The notes: generated from the letters alone by a model not told the origin. Positions 1-7,786 are shown, counted from the first letter of the stretch. The stretch is DNA of 16,064 nt from Acidimicrobiia bacterium (GCA_030598025.1 JAUVQS010000018.1:1-16064), one strand, 5' to 3'. Translations and numbers: made by a program.

Positions 1-1272
1 CACGTCTCGCACCGAGCCTACGGTCACCAGCCGTCCGTGACCTGCCAGACCGACCCGGTCGGAGTCGACGAACCGTTTCACGACTTCGACCACTCGTTCG
101 ACACCGGCCCCGAGCGGTTCGAAACGGTCCCTCCCACAGGACGGGCACGAACCCTGATGTGCGCCGCATCGGCGGCATTCGTCGTCCCGTCCAACCCGCG
201 CTCCACACTCGCCGCAGACCCGCAGTTCACGACAGCCGACGCAACGAAACACCGGCGCGTACCCGCGGCGATGGGTGAAGACGAACACGCTCTCGTTGCG
301 ATTCACCGCGGCGGCAATCGCGGTCTTAGTTCGATCGGACAGAATGCCTGCGCCGGGCGGATCCTCGCTCCGATCAACGAACTCGATCAAAGACCAGGGC
401 CGCCCCGACCCGGTCGTGAGTACCTCTGTTCCAGCTGCAATCGTCTCCGTCGACGGAACAAGACCCGTCGTCACCAGGGCAAACCGCTCTACGCCACTGC
501 GCGCCCGGAGCAACTCCCGGCTGTGAATCGTCGGAGTCTGGCGGTCCTTCATTCCCCTTCGAGCTTCGCCGACGATGACGGCCGCACCGAGATTCTCGAT
601 CGGCCATAGCGATATCCTCGGAGTACCGACGAGTATGTAGCCACTCTCCGAGTGGACGGTGCCCCAGATGGCAGTCACCTCGCGGTCCGGAGTCTCGGGA
701 TCGACTGTGAGGGCGAGTTCTCCGAACGCGTCGGCCAGGTGATCGGAAATCCGGTTCGCTTCGACCTTCGTCGGAGCGACCACCATCACCGACAATCCCC
801 TCTCGAGGATGGGGCGGGCGAGATCGACCAGATCATGAGGATCCGCCGACTGCAGGTGGGTATTGCGGGTTCGGCCGGCCGCTATCCGCCGGCCAAGGTC
901 GCCTGCCACACTCTTCACCGGCGCCACCGCCGTCACTGCCGCCGCCGGACGGATGACTTTCTTCGGAAGGTTGGGTGGAGCCGCACGTCGAAAGAGAGTC
1001 GAGAGGGGAGCCACATAATGATGGGCGGCCCATCGCAGACTCTGCAGAAGGCGGTCGTCGAACACTGCCGCGTTGCCAGAGCGGGCACGGATCACCTTTA
1101 GCCCGTCGTCGTTGCCCGACTCGAGACCAACGACGAACCCCCGCACTTTTCTACCGCCGAGGGGTATGCGGACGATCGCTCCCAGTTCGATATCGAGTTC
1201 CGACGGGATCGCATATCGAAATCCGCCGTCTACTGCGAAGCTCGGAACATCGGGAACGACCCGGGCGATCAT
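1..1272 (-). CDS. priA: Primosomal protein N' (PriA), helicase-degenerate actinobacterial type, 3' end cut by window edge
   Basis: PriA recognises stalled forks and reloads the replisome. The first 424 codons are present; the gene continues past position 1. An N-terminal DNA-binding region (about residues 1-100) is followed by a helicase-like region whose motifs have decayed: no GKT Walker A exists near residues 135-145, and the place of the DEEH box reads GEAR (235-238). The FTHRRGYAP segment (332-340) matches the PriA NRRGYAP motif. It precedes four CxxC pairs (C344/347, C353/356, C366/369, C376/379), the full set for two zinc sites. Mycobacterial PriA is likewise annotated as lacking helicase motifs, so this looks like lineage-wide loss rather than a pseudogene; the frame is open throughout. 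The ATG overlaps the metK stop as ATGA, so the two are probably translationally coupled. Confidence 0.88.
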   Translation of the reverse strand, partial: MIARVVPDVPSFAVDGGFRYAIPSELDIELGAIVRIPLGGRKVRGFVVGLESGNDDGLKVIRARSGNAAVFDDRLLQSLRWAAHHYVAPLSTLFRRAAPPNLPKKVIRPAAAVTAVAPVKSVAGDLGRRIAAGRTRNTHLQSADPHDLVDLARPILERGLSVMVVAPTKVEANRISDHLADAFGELALTVDPETPDREVTAIWGTVHSESGYILVGTPRISLWPIENLGAAVIVGEARRGMKDRQTPTIHSRELLRARSGVERFALVTTGLVPSTETIAAGTEVLTTGSGRPWSLIEFVDRSEDPPGAGILSDRTKTAIAAAVNRNESVFVFTHRRGYAPVFRCVGCRELRVCGECGARVGRDDECRRCGAHQGSCPSCGRDRFEPLGAGVERVVEVVKRFVDSDRVGLAGHGRLVTVGSVRDV

Positions 1273-2441
1273 CCCGTGGCGGAGCGCAGAGCAGCAACCA
1301 TGTCCATCTGCTCCCAACTGAACTGGGGCCGGCCGAAGTGTCCATAGGTGGACGTCGGCTCATAGATCGCACTCCTCAAGCCCAGGTGATCGATGATGGC
1401 GGCCGGGCGAAAGTCGAACGTTTCGGCGATCAGATGTTCAAGCTCATGATTGGGAATCCGACCCGTTCCAAAGGTGTCAACGAGAATCGAGAACGGTTTG
1501 GCACGTCCGATCGCATACGCAATCTGGAGCTCGATCTTGTCGGCCAGGCCGGCGGCCACGATGTTCTTGGCAGCGAACCGGGCCGCGTATGAGGCGGATC
1601 GGTCGACCTTCGTCGGGTCCTTGCCGCTGAATGCTCCCCCACCATGTCTGGCGAAACCTCCGTAGGTGTCCACAACGATCTTCCGGCCGGTCATGCCTGT
1701 GTCGGCGGCCGGACCGCCCAGCTCGAAACGGCCGGAAGGATTGACCATCAGGTCGGTATTGCCGTCAATCAGATCGGCCGGAATCACATCCACGACGTGC
1801 TTCCATAGATCGGACTCCATCGTCTGCAGCGACACATCTGGTGAGTGCTGGGTAGAAATCAGAAGGCGCGACACTCTCACCGGCCGATCATCGAGGTACT
1901 CAACGCTCACCTGGGTCTTGCCATCCGGTCGCAGGTAGTCGAGCGTTCCCGCTCGCCGAACCTCAGCCAGTCGCTCTGCCATCCGATGTGCCAGCTGGAT
2001 CGGCATGGGCATCAGATCTTCAGTCTCGTTAGACGCAAAGCCGAACATGATCCCCTGGTCGCCGGCGCCGAGCTGATCGTATTGATCGTCGGATCCTCCC
2101 CGCACCTCGAGAGCACGATCGACCCCTCCGGCGATATCCGGGCTCTGCTGCTGCACTTCGATCTGCACGCGGCAGCCGTCGGCGGAGAACCCCAACCGCT
2201 CGTCCGTATATCCGACGTCGGCGATGACTCTTCTCGCAACCGACTCGAGGTCTGGAGAAAACTCGGAACTGATCTCGCCGGCTATCACCACGAGACCACC
2301 GGTGACAAGAACCTCGCAGGCAACACGCCCGAAAGGATCGCGCTCGAGAACGGCGTCGAGGACTGCGTCGGAGATACGATCCGCTACTTTGTCCGGGTGG
2401 CCTTCGGTTACAGATTCAGAGGTGAAATATGAGGGTCGCAC
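1269..2441 (-). CDS. metK: S-adenosylmethionine synthetase (methionine adenosyltransferase)
   Basis: Makes S-adenosylmethionine from ATP and L-methionine in the cytoplasm, releasing phosphate and diphosphate. From the GTG at 2441 the protein has 390 residues, the usual size, and begins MRPSYFTSESVTEGHPDK, the family's standard opening. Visible signatures are GHPDK (14-18), GAGDQGIMFG (125-134) and the phosphate loop GGGAFSGKD (267-275). The frame stays open to an upstream start at 2531 (420 residues), but that would add 30 residues with no family resemblance inside the end of coaBC, so the GTG 17 bases after the coaBC stop is preferred. No strong Shine-Dalgarno is visible. The stop overlaps the priA start. 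There is no room for a SAM riboswitch in front of it. Confidence 0.97.
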   Translation of the reverse strand: MRPSYFTSESVTEGHPDKVADRISDAVLDAVLERDPFGRVACEVLVTGGLVVIAGEISSEFSPDLESVARRVIADVGYTDERLGFSADGCRVQIEVQQQSPDIAGGVDRALEVRGGSDDQYDQLGAGDQGIMFGFASNETEDLMPMPIQLAHRMAERLAEVRRAGTLDYLRPDGKTQVSVEYLDDRPVRVSRLLISTQHSPDVSLQTMESDLWKHVVDVIPADLIDGNTDLMVNPSGRFELGGPAADTGMTGRKIVVDTYGGFARHGGGAFSGKDPTKVDRSASYAARFAAKNIVAAGLADKIELQIAYAIGRAKPFSILVDTFGTGRIPNHELEHLIAETFDFRPAAIIDHLGLRSAIYEPTSTYGHFGRPQFSWEQMDMVAALRSATG

Positions 2442-2458
2442 GCCGGGCAGTATATGTG

Positions 2459-3637
2459 TCAGGGCTGACGGATTTGTTGAACGAGATCCCACAACCGATC
2501 GGCCACCCGACTCTTGTCGAGAAGAGGCCACTCATCGCTGGTTCCGTCGGGAAACATGATCGTGACACGATTCGTATCCGTGCCGAAGCCGCTGCCGGCC
2601 TCCGAGACGTCGTTGGCCACCAGAAGGTCCACGCCCTTATCGGTAGCTTTGCGCATTGCCCCATCGAGCGAGCCGGTCTCCGCGGCGAATCCGATGAGAA
2701 AGGGCCGTTTCTCGAGCTTCGCTACACCGGCCAGGATATCCGGAGTGGGTTCCAGCAGAAGTTCAGGAACGCCATCGTGGCGGCGGAGTTTTGAGGTTAT
2801 CTCTTCGGCCGGCCGAAAGTCTGCTACCGCCGCGGCCAGTACCGCTACGTCGACTCGAGGCGCAAGTTCCCAAACCCGCTCGGCCATCTCGGCGGCGGTC
2901 TCGACTGGGAACACCTCAACACCCGTCGGGTGGGGAAGCGACGAGGAGGTAACGAGTTGCACTTCTGCTCCCCGCGCCGCTGCGGCCGCCGCGACCGCAT
3001 ATCCCATCTTGCCGGAGGATCGGTTGCCGATATATCGCACCGGATCAATCGGCTCACGAGTTCCACCTGCCGAGACCAGCACCCGCCATCCACTCATAGG
3101 GCCGGTAAAGGCCGCCTCGATCGCCTCCACGATTTCATCCGGCTCAACCATGCGGCCGGGGCCCACGTCACCACCGGCCAACGAACCTTCCCCCGGGCCG
3201 ATCAGTTTGTAACCGTCTTGCGCCAGTTGCTCCACGTTTCTCTTCGTCGCGGCGTTCTCCCACATCTCGGTGTGCATTGCAGGCGCCAGCAGAACCGGGG
3301 CGGTTGAAGCGAGCAATGTCGCGGAAAGCAGGTCCTCGCTCAGGCCGGTCGCGAGTCTCGCCAACGTGGCTGCTGTGGCGGGAGCCACGACGATCAGTTC
3401 AGCCCATCCGGCCAACTCTGTGTGAGGGCTAACGCGCTCCTCCCCGAATAGGCCGGTCGCGACCGGACGGCCGGTGATTGCAGCAAAGGTCTGTTCGCCA
3501 ACGAACTTCCGTGCGCTGTCCGTCATGATGACTTCGAGTTCAGCGCCGCGTTCGAGCAATCGGCGTGCGAGGAACACAGCTTTGTAAGCAGCAACGCCAC
3601 CGGTGACGGCGAGAAGGATCCGACGATCCCTCAGCAC
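2459..3637 (-). CDS. coaBC: Bifunctional phosphopantothenoylcysteine decarboxylase / phosphopantothenate-cysteine ligase
   Basis: Performs two coenzyme A steps: ligation of cysteine to 4'-phosphopantothenate (CoaB) and FMN-dependent decarboxylation to 4'-phosphopantetheine (CoaC). From the GTG at 3637 it has 392 residues. The CoaC half (about 1-180) starts RRILLAVTGGVAAYK, has the catalytic His72 (SPHTELA), a flavin segment APATAATLARLATG, and PAMHTEMW (119-126) where E. coli has PAMN. The segment SLAGGDVGPGRM (152-163) has Gly where E. coli has catalytic Cys158. The CoaB half (about 183-392) shows SAGGTREPIDPVRYIGNRSS, AAAVADFRP and VANDVS. A start at 3697 is possible in frame but would overlap rpoZ by 56 bases with unrelated sequence; the chosen start lies 4 bases after the rpoZ stop. 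Confidence 0.95.
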   Translation of the reverse strand: MLRDRRILLAVTGGVAAYKAVFLARRLLERGAELEVIMTDSARKFVGEQTFAAITGRPVATGLFGEERVSPHTELAGWAELIVVAPATAATLARLATGLSEDLLSATLLASTAPVLLAPAMHTEMWENAATKRNVEQLAQDGYKLIGPGEGSLAGGDVGPGRMVEPDEIVEAIEAAFTGPMSGWRVLVSAGGTREPIDPVRYIGNRSSGKMGYAVAAAAAARGAEVQLVTSSSLPHPTGVEVFPVETAAEMAERVWELAPRVDVAVLAAAVADFRPAEEITSKLRRHDGVPELLLEPTPDILAGVAKLEKRPFLIGFAAETGSLDGAMRKATDKGVDLLVANDVSEAGSGFGTDTNRVTIMFPDGTSDEWPLLDKSRVADRLWDLVQQIRQP

Positions 3638-3641
3638 GCCG

Positions 3642-3878
3642 CTACTCGGCGTCTTCGATGGTCGCTGCGGTGACCTTGCTCTCCGCGATCTCTTCAAACG
3701 CGATCGTCAGGGGCTTGCGGCTCAGCGAGTGCACCTGCGGCGGGACGTAGTGGCCGATGCCTTCGCCAAGCTCGTTGAAGTATGCATTGATCTGACGTGC
3801 CCGGCGGGCTGCGAGCACAACGAGGCTAAAACGTCCGCCGGTTTCATTGAGGGCGGCTTCCATGGGAGGAGTACTCAT
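3642..3878 (-). CDS. rpoZ: RNA polymerase omega subunit
   Basis: Omega chaperones the beta' subunit into RNA polymerase. The 78-residue product carries the omega signature: VVLAARRARQINAYFNELGE (20-39) and SRKPLTIAFEEIAESKV (53-69), matching the family's AxxRARQIN and KPLxIAxEEIAxGK segments. It is shorter than mycobacterial omega (about 110 residues) at both ends. The start at 3878 has a weak purine-rich leader (GAAAGAAG); the next ATG at 3863 is preceded by pyrimidines, so the first is preferred. It sits 8 bases after gmk and 4 bases before coaBC, the standard actinobacterial order. Confidence 0.93.
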   Translation of the reverse strand: MSTPPMEAALNETGGRFSLVVLAARRARQINAYFNELGEGIGHYVPPQVHSLSRKPLTIAFEEIAESKVTAATIEDAE

Positions 3879-3886
3879 AACTTCTT

Positions 3887-4519
3887 TCAGTGGGTGGGAT
3901 GGTCGATTATACGCACGATTTCGTCTACCGCCCGATCAACGGCGTCGTTCACCACGACGTGATCGAATTCTTCCCTCGCCATCTGCTCTTGCCATCCGGC
4001 GACTTCGAGACGGGTTTGGATGTCTGCTTCGTCGGTATCACCACGCGAACGCAGACGTCGTTCGAGCTCCTGGCGGGACGGTGGCGCGAGAAACACGGTC
4101 ACCGCCATCGGGTAGCTGCGCTTGACCTGCATGGCTCCCAGATTCTCGATGTCGAGCAAGACATGATCGCCACTCGAAAGCCTGGCAATGACTGGTCCTC
4201 GCGGCGTCCCGTACGAGCGACCTGAATACTCGGCCCACTCGAGCAGCTCCCCCAACTCGACGAGTCGCTCGAATTCGAAGCTGCTGACGAAGTAGTAATC
4301 GACTCCGTCGCGCTCACCCTTGCGAGGTCGCCGGGTGGTCACCGACACACTGAAATGAAACGGAACCTGCTCGTGTAACCGCCCGACCACGGTGCTCTTC
4401 CCAACCCCGGACGGCCCGGAGATAACAATGAGGGCTCCCTCATCAGCCGAAGAGTTCGAGGAGAGCCTCTCGCTGTCGTGATCCGAGTCCCCGGATGCGC
4501 CGGTTGGAGGCGATTCCAT
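3887..4519 (-). CDS. gmk: Guanylate kinase
   Basis: Phosphorylates GMP to GDP using ATP. From the ATG at 4519 it has 210 residues. The P-loop is GPSGVGKST (35-43); the GMP-binding region shows TTRRPRKGE (61-69), DYYFV and YGTPR (103-107); the core ends in a normal C-terminus. The first 28 residues are a Ser/Asp-rich extension with no family match. No ATG, GTG or TTG occurs in frame between residue 1 and the P-loop, so translation must start inside mihF. The ATG at 4519 has GGAG five bases upstream and makes a 77-base overlap with mihF; the frame is also open to 4609. This enforced overlap is the only oddity. Confidence 0.93.
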   Translation of the reverse strand: MESPPTGASGDSDHDSERLSSNSSADEGALIVISGPSGVGKSTVVGRLHEQVPFHFSVSVTTRRPRKGERDGVDYYFVSSFEFERLVELGELLEWAEYSGRSYGTPRGPVIARLSSGDHVLLDIENLGAMQVKRSYPMAVTVFLAPPSRQELERRLRSRGDTDEADIQTRLEVAGWQEQMAREEFDHVVVNDAVDRAVDEIVRIIDHPTH

Positions 4520-4754
4520 TCTGCTCCATGATTCGTTTGGCCTTGACTTTTCCGGTTCCGGGAAGCGACTCGAGGACCGACCCGACCCTGGTTCCCGCCA
4601 CGAGATCATCTTCTGCTGCCTTGTCGAGCAACTCCCGAAACGTGATGGTCCCCATCTTGAGCAGGAGCTTCAACTCTGCGCGGACCCTGCGAGCATGGGC
4701 GGCCTTCTCGAGGGCGGCTCTTCTCTGCTCATCGGAGAGTTGCGGTGGTGCCAT
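4443..4754 (-). CDS. mihF: Actinobacterial integration host factor mIHF (nucleoid-associated protein)
   Basis: mIHF is a DNA-binding, DNA-bending nucleoid protein restricted to Actinobacteria and unrelated to the HU/IHF family. The 103-residue product starts MAPPQLSDEQRRAALEKAA, close to the mycobacterial MALPQLTDEQR opening, and ends with the helix-two-turn-helix-like region LESLPGTGKVKAKRIM (57-72) followed by RRIRGLGSRQREALLE. The ATG at 4754 is chosen over an in-frame start at 4784 because AGAGGAGA lies about eight bases upstream and the homologous region begins there. It lies between pyrF and gmk as in mycobacteria, and its last 77 bases also encode the start of gmk in another frame. Confidence 0.95.
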   Translation of the reverse strand: MAPPQLSDEQRRAALEKAAHARRVRAELKLLLKMGTITFRELLDKAAEDDLVAGTRVGSVLESLPGTGKVKAKRIMEQNGIASNRRIRGLGSRQREALLELFG

Positions 4755-4774
4755 GGCGATTTCTCCTCTCGGAT

Positions 4775-4795
4775 CCGTTGGCACTCTACCAACGG
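4775..4795. repeat. Perfect 7-bp inverted repeat between pyrF and mihF
   Basis: Arms CCGTTGG (4775-4781) and CCAACGG (4789-4795) enclose a 7-base loop. It lies in the 59-base gap between the pyrF stop and the mihF start, just before the mihF ribosome-binding site. No T-run follows on the minus strand, so it does not look like a full intrinsic terminator. It could be an operator, an mRNA-stabilising hairpin or a weak attenuator. On the minus strand the loop reads TAGAGTG, which contains a -10-like TAGAGT, but no -35 was found. Confidence 0.45.
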
Positions 4796-4813
4796 GGCGC
4801 AGGTCGCGAGTCG

Positions 4814-5566
4814 CTAGTCGCGGGTCTTGTGGCTTCCGGGGTGGGCGGGTGCGGTGATTCCTTGCAGGCTTGTGGCTATCGCCTCGGCGGCTGCTCTCGG
4901 GTCGGCGGCGCGCGTTATTGGGCGCCCGATAACCAGCAGACTCGATCCGCGACGAATCGCCTCCTCCGGTGTGGCGACTCTCTCTTGATCACCCGCATCA
5001 AAGCCGTCTGGTCTAATCCCCGGCGTCACCTTGGCCAGCGACGCCGCGACATCATTGATCACGCCGAGTTCCTTCACCGAGCACACGACACCTTCAACAC
5101 CAGCGTCGGCGGCCAGCCTCGTGCGCTTGGAAGTGAGCTTCCCGGCCGTCACCGGCACCCCGGAGTGGGCGAGAATCGCGTCGTTGAGGCTGGTGAGCAC
5201 TGTGATGGCGAGAATTCCTGCGGACCTCCCTCTGGCCCCGGCGTCCAAGCCTTCAACTGCCGCTTCCAGCATGCCCGGCCCACCGGCCGCGTGCGCGGTG
5301 ACCCACCGCGCTCCTGCCATGCCCAACTGCTTGGCAGCTCGCTCCACCGTATGGGGAATGTCGTGGAGTTTGGCATCCACGAAAACCGGTTGGCCGAGTT
5401 GGTTTAGAACTCCAACGAGTCCCGGGCCGGGACCCATCAGCAACTCGAGGCCAATCTTGAATCCTCCCACCGCACCCAATGTTGCCTTCGCCAGTCGAAT
5501 TGCCTCCTCAGCATTGGGTACATCGAGTGCCACGACGATGGGCGGATCCGCCAGATGGTTCACCAT
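4814..5566 (-). CDS. pyrF: Orotidine 5'-phosphate decarboxylase
   Basis: Decarboxylates OMP to UMP, the last step of de novo pyrimidine synthesis. The 250-residue barrel opens PPIVVALDVPNAEEA and carries the catalytic DAKLHDIPHTV (64-74, the DxKxxDI signature), the TVLTS strand (122-126), TPGIRPDG and the phosphate-binding VIGRPI near the C-terminus. The DAKLHDIP form belongs to the enteric/Bacillus-like branch; mycobacterial PyrF has a KRGDIG-type site and is longer. The ATG at 5566 has GGAAGG about seven bases upstream and overlaps the end of pyrD by 7 bases. Confidence 0.96.
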   Translation of the reverse strand: MVNHLADPPIVVALDVPNAEEAIRLAKATLGAVGGFKIGLELLMGPGPGLVGVLNQLGQPVFVDAKLHDIPHTVERAAKQLGMAGARWVTAHAAGGPGMLEAAVEGLDAGARGRSAGILAITVLTSLNDAILAHSGVPVTAGKLTSKRTRLAADAGVEGVVCSVKELGVINDVAASLAKVTPGIRPDGFDAGDQERVATPEEAIRRGSSLLVIGRPITRAADPRAAAEAIATSLQGITAPAHPGSHKTRD

Positions 5567-6471
5567 GGTTCAACCTTCCCGATGTAGTCCCGAAGCGAGG
5601 TCACGCCTTGTTCTCTCATGATCGATTCAACTTCCCGAAGAAGTGTTGAAGCGGTTCGCGGGCGATCGAAATGGGCAGTGCCCACGCACACCGCCGAAGC
5701 TCCCGCCAGCAGGAACTCGATGACATCCTCCCCGTGGGTGACGCCACCGCATCCGACAATCGGCGTGTCCGGCAGTGAACGGCGGGTTTCGAGCACGCAA
5801 CGCAGCGCGATCGGTTTTAACGGTGGTCCCGAGTAGCCGCCGATCAGCCCGGACAGCAGCGGCCGCCGGGTCCGTACATCGATTCCTGCCCCCCATACGG
5901 TGTTGGTCAGGACGAGCCAGTCTGCGCCTGCTTCAACCGCGGCGCTGCCGATTGCGGCTATGTCTTCGGCGTTAGGGGACAACTTGGCCCCGATCGGGAC
6001 GCGCACCGCCCTCCGGACGTTCGCCACTACCTCGCGGGTGGCGCCGGGATCGAGGGCAAACATGCCCTGCCCCTCGAGATTCGGACAGGACAGATTGACC
6101 TCTATTGCCTGGACTCCCACGGTTTCGAGCTTGGCTGCCACCCGTGCAAACTCACCCGCCGTTTTGCCGACCGCCGAACCCCATACCGGAACCGACACCT
6201 TTTCGATGTGTGGACCTACCTCCTCGATCCACGCATCTATGCCCGGATTCTGAATCCCGATACTGTTGAGCATGCCCAGGCCGGAAGGTGCCACTCGGGG
6301 AGCCGGCCGGCCCTTCCACGGATCCTCGCTCACCGACTTGGCGACGGCGGCGCCGTAAGCAGACAGGTCGGCTACTCCGGAGAAATCGACAACCGAGCCA
6401 ACCGTGCCGGCCGCGCCTATCAGGGGAGTTCGCAGCTCGAGCGGCCCGAGAGCCGTGCTGAGGTCAATCAT
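5560..6471 (-). CDS. pyrD: Dihydroorotate dehydrogenase, class 1B-type catalytic subunit
   Basis: Oxidises dihydroorotate to orotate with FMN. The 303-residue protein shows SGLGMLNSIGIQNPG (63-77), typical of class 1B, and the catalytic-base loop NLSCPN with Cys129 (class 2 enzymes have Ser). KLSPN (163-167) and GCGGV follow in the FMN-binding region. Class 1B enzymes normally work with PyrK, an iron-sulfur/FAD subunit that uses NAD+, but no pyrK is next to this gene. The ATG at 6471 has AGGTG about nine bases upstream; a GTG at 6480 is in frame but has poor spacing. It follows pyrC by 58 bases and overlaps pyrF. Confidence 0.95.
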   Translation of the reverse strand: MIDLSTALGPLELRTPLIGAAGTVGSVVDFSGVADLSAYGAAVAKSVSEDPWKGRPAPRVAPSGLGMLNSIGIQNPGIDAWIEEVGPHIEKVSVPVWGSAVGKTAGEFARVAAKLETVGVQAIEVNLSCPNLEGQGMFALDPGATREVVANVRRAVRVPIGAKLSPNAEDIAAIGSAAVEAGADWLVLTNTVWGAGIDVRTRRPLLSGLIGGYSGPPLKPIALRCVLETRRSLPDTPIVGCGGVTHGEDVIEFLLAGASAVCVGTAHFDRPRTASTLLREVESIMREQGVTSLRDYIGKVEPW

Positions 6472-6515
6472 GTGCGACACACCTGCAGGGTATTCGGAAA
6501 TCGCCCGGACTGCCT

Positions 6516-6538
6516 GGCCGGTCGTAGGCTCACCGGCC
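6516..6538. repeat. GC-rich inverted repeat across the pyrC stop codon
   Basis: Arms GGCCGGT (6516-6522) and ACCGGCC (6532-6538) are perfectly complementary around a 9-base loop. The pyrC stop codon (6530-6532 on the minus strand) sits at the edge of the loop. The following 58-base gap is one of the longer ones in this run. No T-tract follows. It may be an mRNA hairpin that modulates pyrD expression or protects the pyrC 3' end; this is inference. Confidence 0.45.
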
Positions 6539-7786
6539 TGCCATCCGATGTGTGAATCGACCGTTGTATATGGTTGCCACCGCTTTGCCGCGCAGCGGTT
6601 CTCCGAGCCAGGGCGAGTTCTGCGATCGAGACTCGAAGCGACTTGGAATCCATTCGAGGTCTGGATCGAATATCACCAGATTCGCCCGACCACCCACCTC
6701 AATTCGACGCCCTTGACCAGCAAGTCCGGCAAGCTGCGCCGGGGCCAAGGACATCCGGTCGAAGAAGGCCAGCGGATCGTCGTTGAGGATGGACCAGGCG
6801 ATCGAAGAGGCGGTCTCGAGACCGATAATCCCCCTGGGAGCCAGCTCAAACGGCACATCCTTCTCCCGGTGGGTATGTGGAGCGTGGTCGGTTGCTATGG
6901 CCGTTATCGTGCCATCGCGGACTGCGGCGGCAACAGCCTCGACATCCCGCTCGGTCCGGAGCGGTGGATACATCTTCATCATCGTATTTCGATCGGCGAC
7001 GCGGCGATGATCGAGTGAGAAATGGTGAGGTGCCGCCTCAGCCGTGACCAATACACCCGCAGATCGCGCCCGACGTAGTAGCTCGACCGTACCGGCCGTG
7101 GAGACGTGCTGAATGTGATAGTCAACGCCGGTCGCCGCGGCCAGTTCGAGATCGCGCTCCACGATTCGCTCCTCAGCCTCGGCCGGAAGTCCACCAATGC
7201 CGAGTTCGGCTGACACGACTCCCTCGTGCATGTGTCCATCGCCGGTCAGCGAGGCATCTTCCGCATGTTGAGCGACTACTCCGCCGAGTCGCGCGATCCG
7301 GACCATGGCCTGCTCGAGCACGGCTCGGTCACCGACGCTGTCGCCGTCATCACTGAATATGCGAACACCGGCGTCCCACAGTTCCTCGACCGGGCTGACT
7401 TCGGCTCCTCTGCGACCCAGCGTGAGTGCCGCGGCCGGCCGCAACTCCACGAGACCGACCTGCCGGCCTCTCCGGATCATCGCTTCGACCAATCCCCGAT
7501 TGTCGGTGGCGGGTTCTGTATTTGCCATCGGCACGACCGCGGTGAACCCTCCGGCAGCGGCTGCTCGCGATCCGGTCTCGATGTCTTCCTTCCAGGTCTG
7601 GCCGGGTTCGCGGAAGTGGACATGAACATCTACGAAACCCGGACCGATGACGCAGCCTGTGCAGTCCAGAACCTCGCCGCTCCCACTACCGGAGCCGATC
7701 GAGACCACCCGATCGCCGTCGATTACGAGGTCGACTTCCAGCAAGCCGTCGCTCGTGACCACGGTGCCGCCGCGCAGTTCGATCAA
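6530..7786 (-). CDS. pyrC: Dihydroorotase
   Basis: Closes N-carbamoyl-L-aspartate to dihydroorotate with a binuclear metal site. The 418-residue amidohydrolase has the metal motif DVHVHFREPG (His55 and His57), FSDDG (Asp146 region), His174 in QHAED, His227 in HVST and the catalytic Asp300 in TDHAPH; all metal ligands of the long class I type appear to be present. N- and C-terminal segments form the usual composite beta-domain. Translation begins at a TTG that overlaps the nusB stop as TTGA; no better start is present before the first conserved strand. pyrB and carAB are not in the window. Confidence 0.95.
   Translation of the reverse strand: MIELRGGTVVTSDGLLEVDLVIDGDRVVSIGSGSGSGEVLDCTGCVIGPGFVDVHVHFREPGQTWKEDIETGSRAAAAGGFTAVVPMANTEPATDNRGLVEAMIRRGRQVGLVELRPAAALTLGRRGAEVSPVEELWDAGVRIFSDDGDSVGDRAVLEQAMVRIARLGGVVAQHAEDASLTGDGHMHEGVVSAELGIGGLPAEAEERIVERDLELAAATGVDYHIQHVSTAGTVELLRRARSAGVLVTAEAAPHHFSLDHRRVADRNTMMKMYPPLRTERDVEAVAAAVRDGTITAIATDHAPHTHREKDVPFELAPRGIIGLETASSIAWSILNDDPLAFFDRMSLAPAQLAGLAGQGRRIEVGGRANLVIFDPDLEWIPSRFESRSQNSPWLGEPLRGKAVATIYNGRFTHRMAGR

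Noticed and set aside
37..609. Long plus-strand open frame opposite priA
   Set aside because: It is antisense to a recognisable PriA with zinc motifs, has arginine-rich low-information composition and no family resemblance.
2442..2458. SAM riboswitch in front of metK
   Set aside because: Only 17 bases separate coaBC and metK, far too few for an aptamer.
2442..2531. N-terminal extension of MetK from 2531
   Set aside because: It overlaps the end of coaBC, has no family similarity, and the GTG at 2441 gives the normal 390-residue protein.
2514..3212. 232-codon plus-strand open frame opposite coaBC
   Set aside because: It mirrors the coaBC codon pattern of GC-rich DNA; the product is Ser/Arg/Thr-rich with no domain, and the minus-strand gene is certain.
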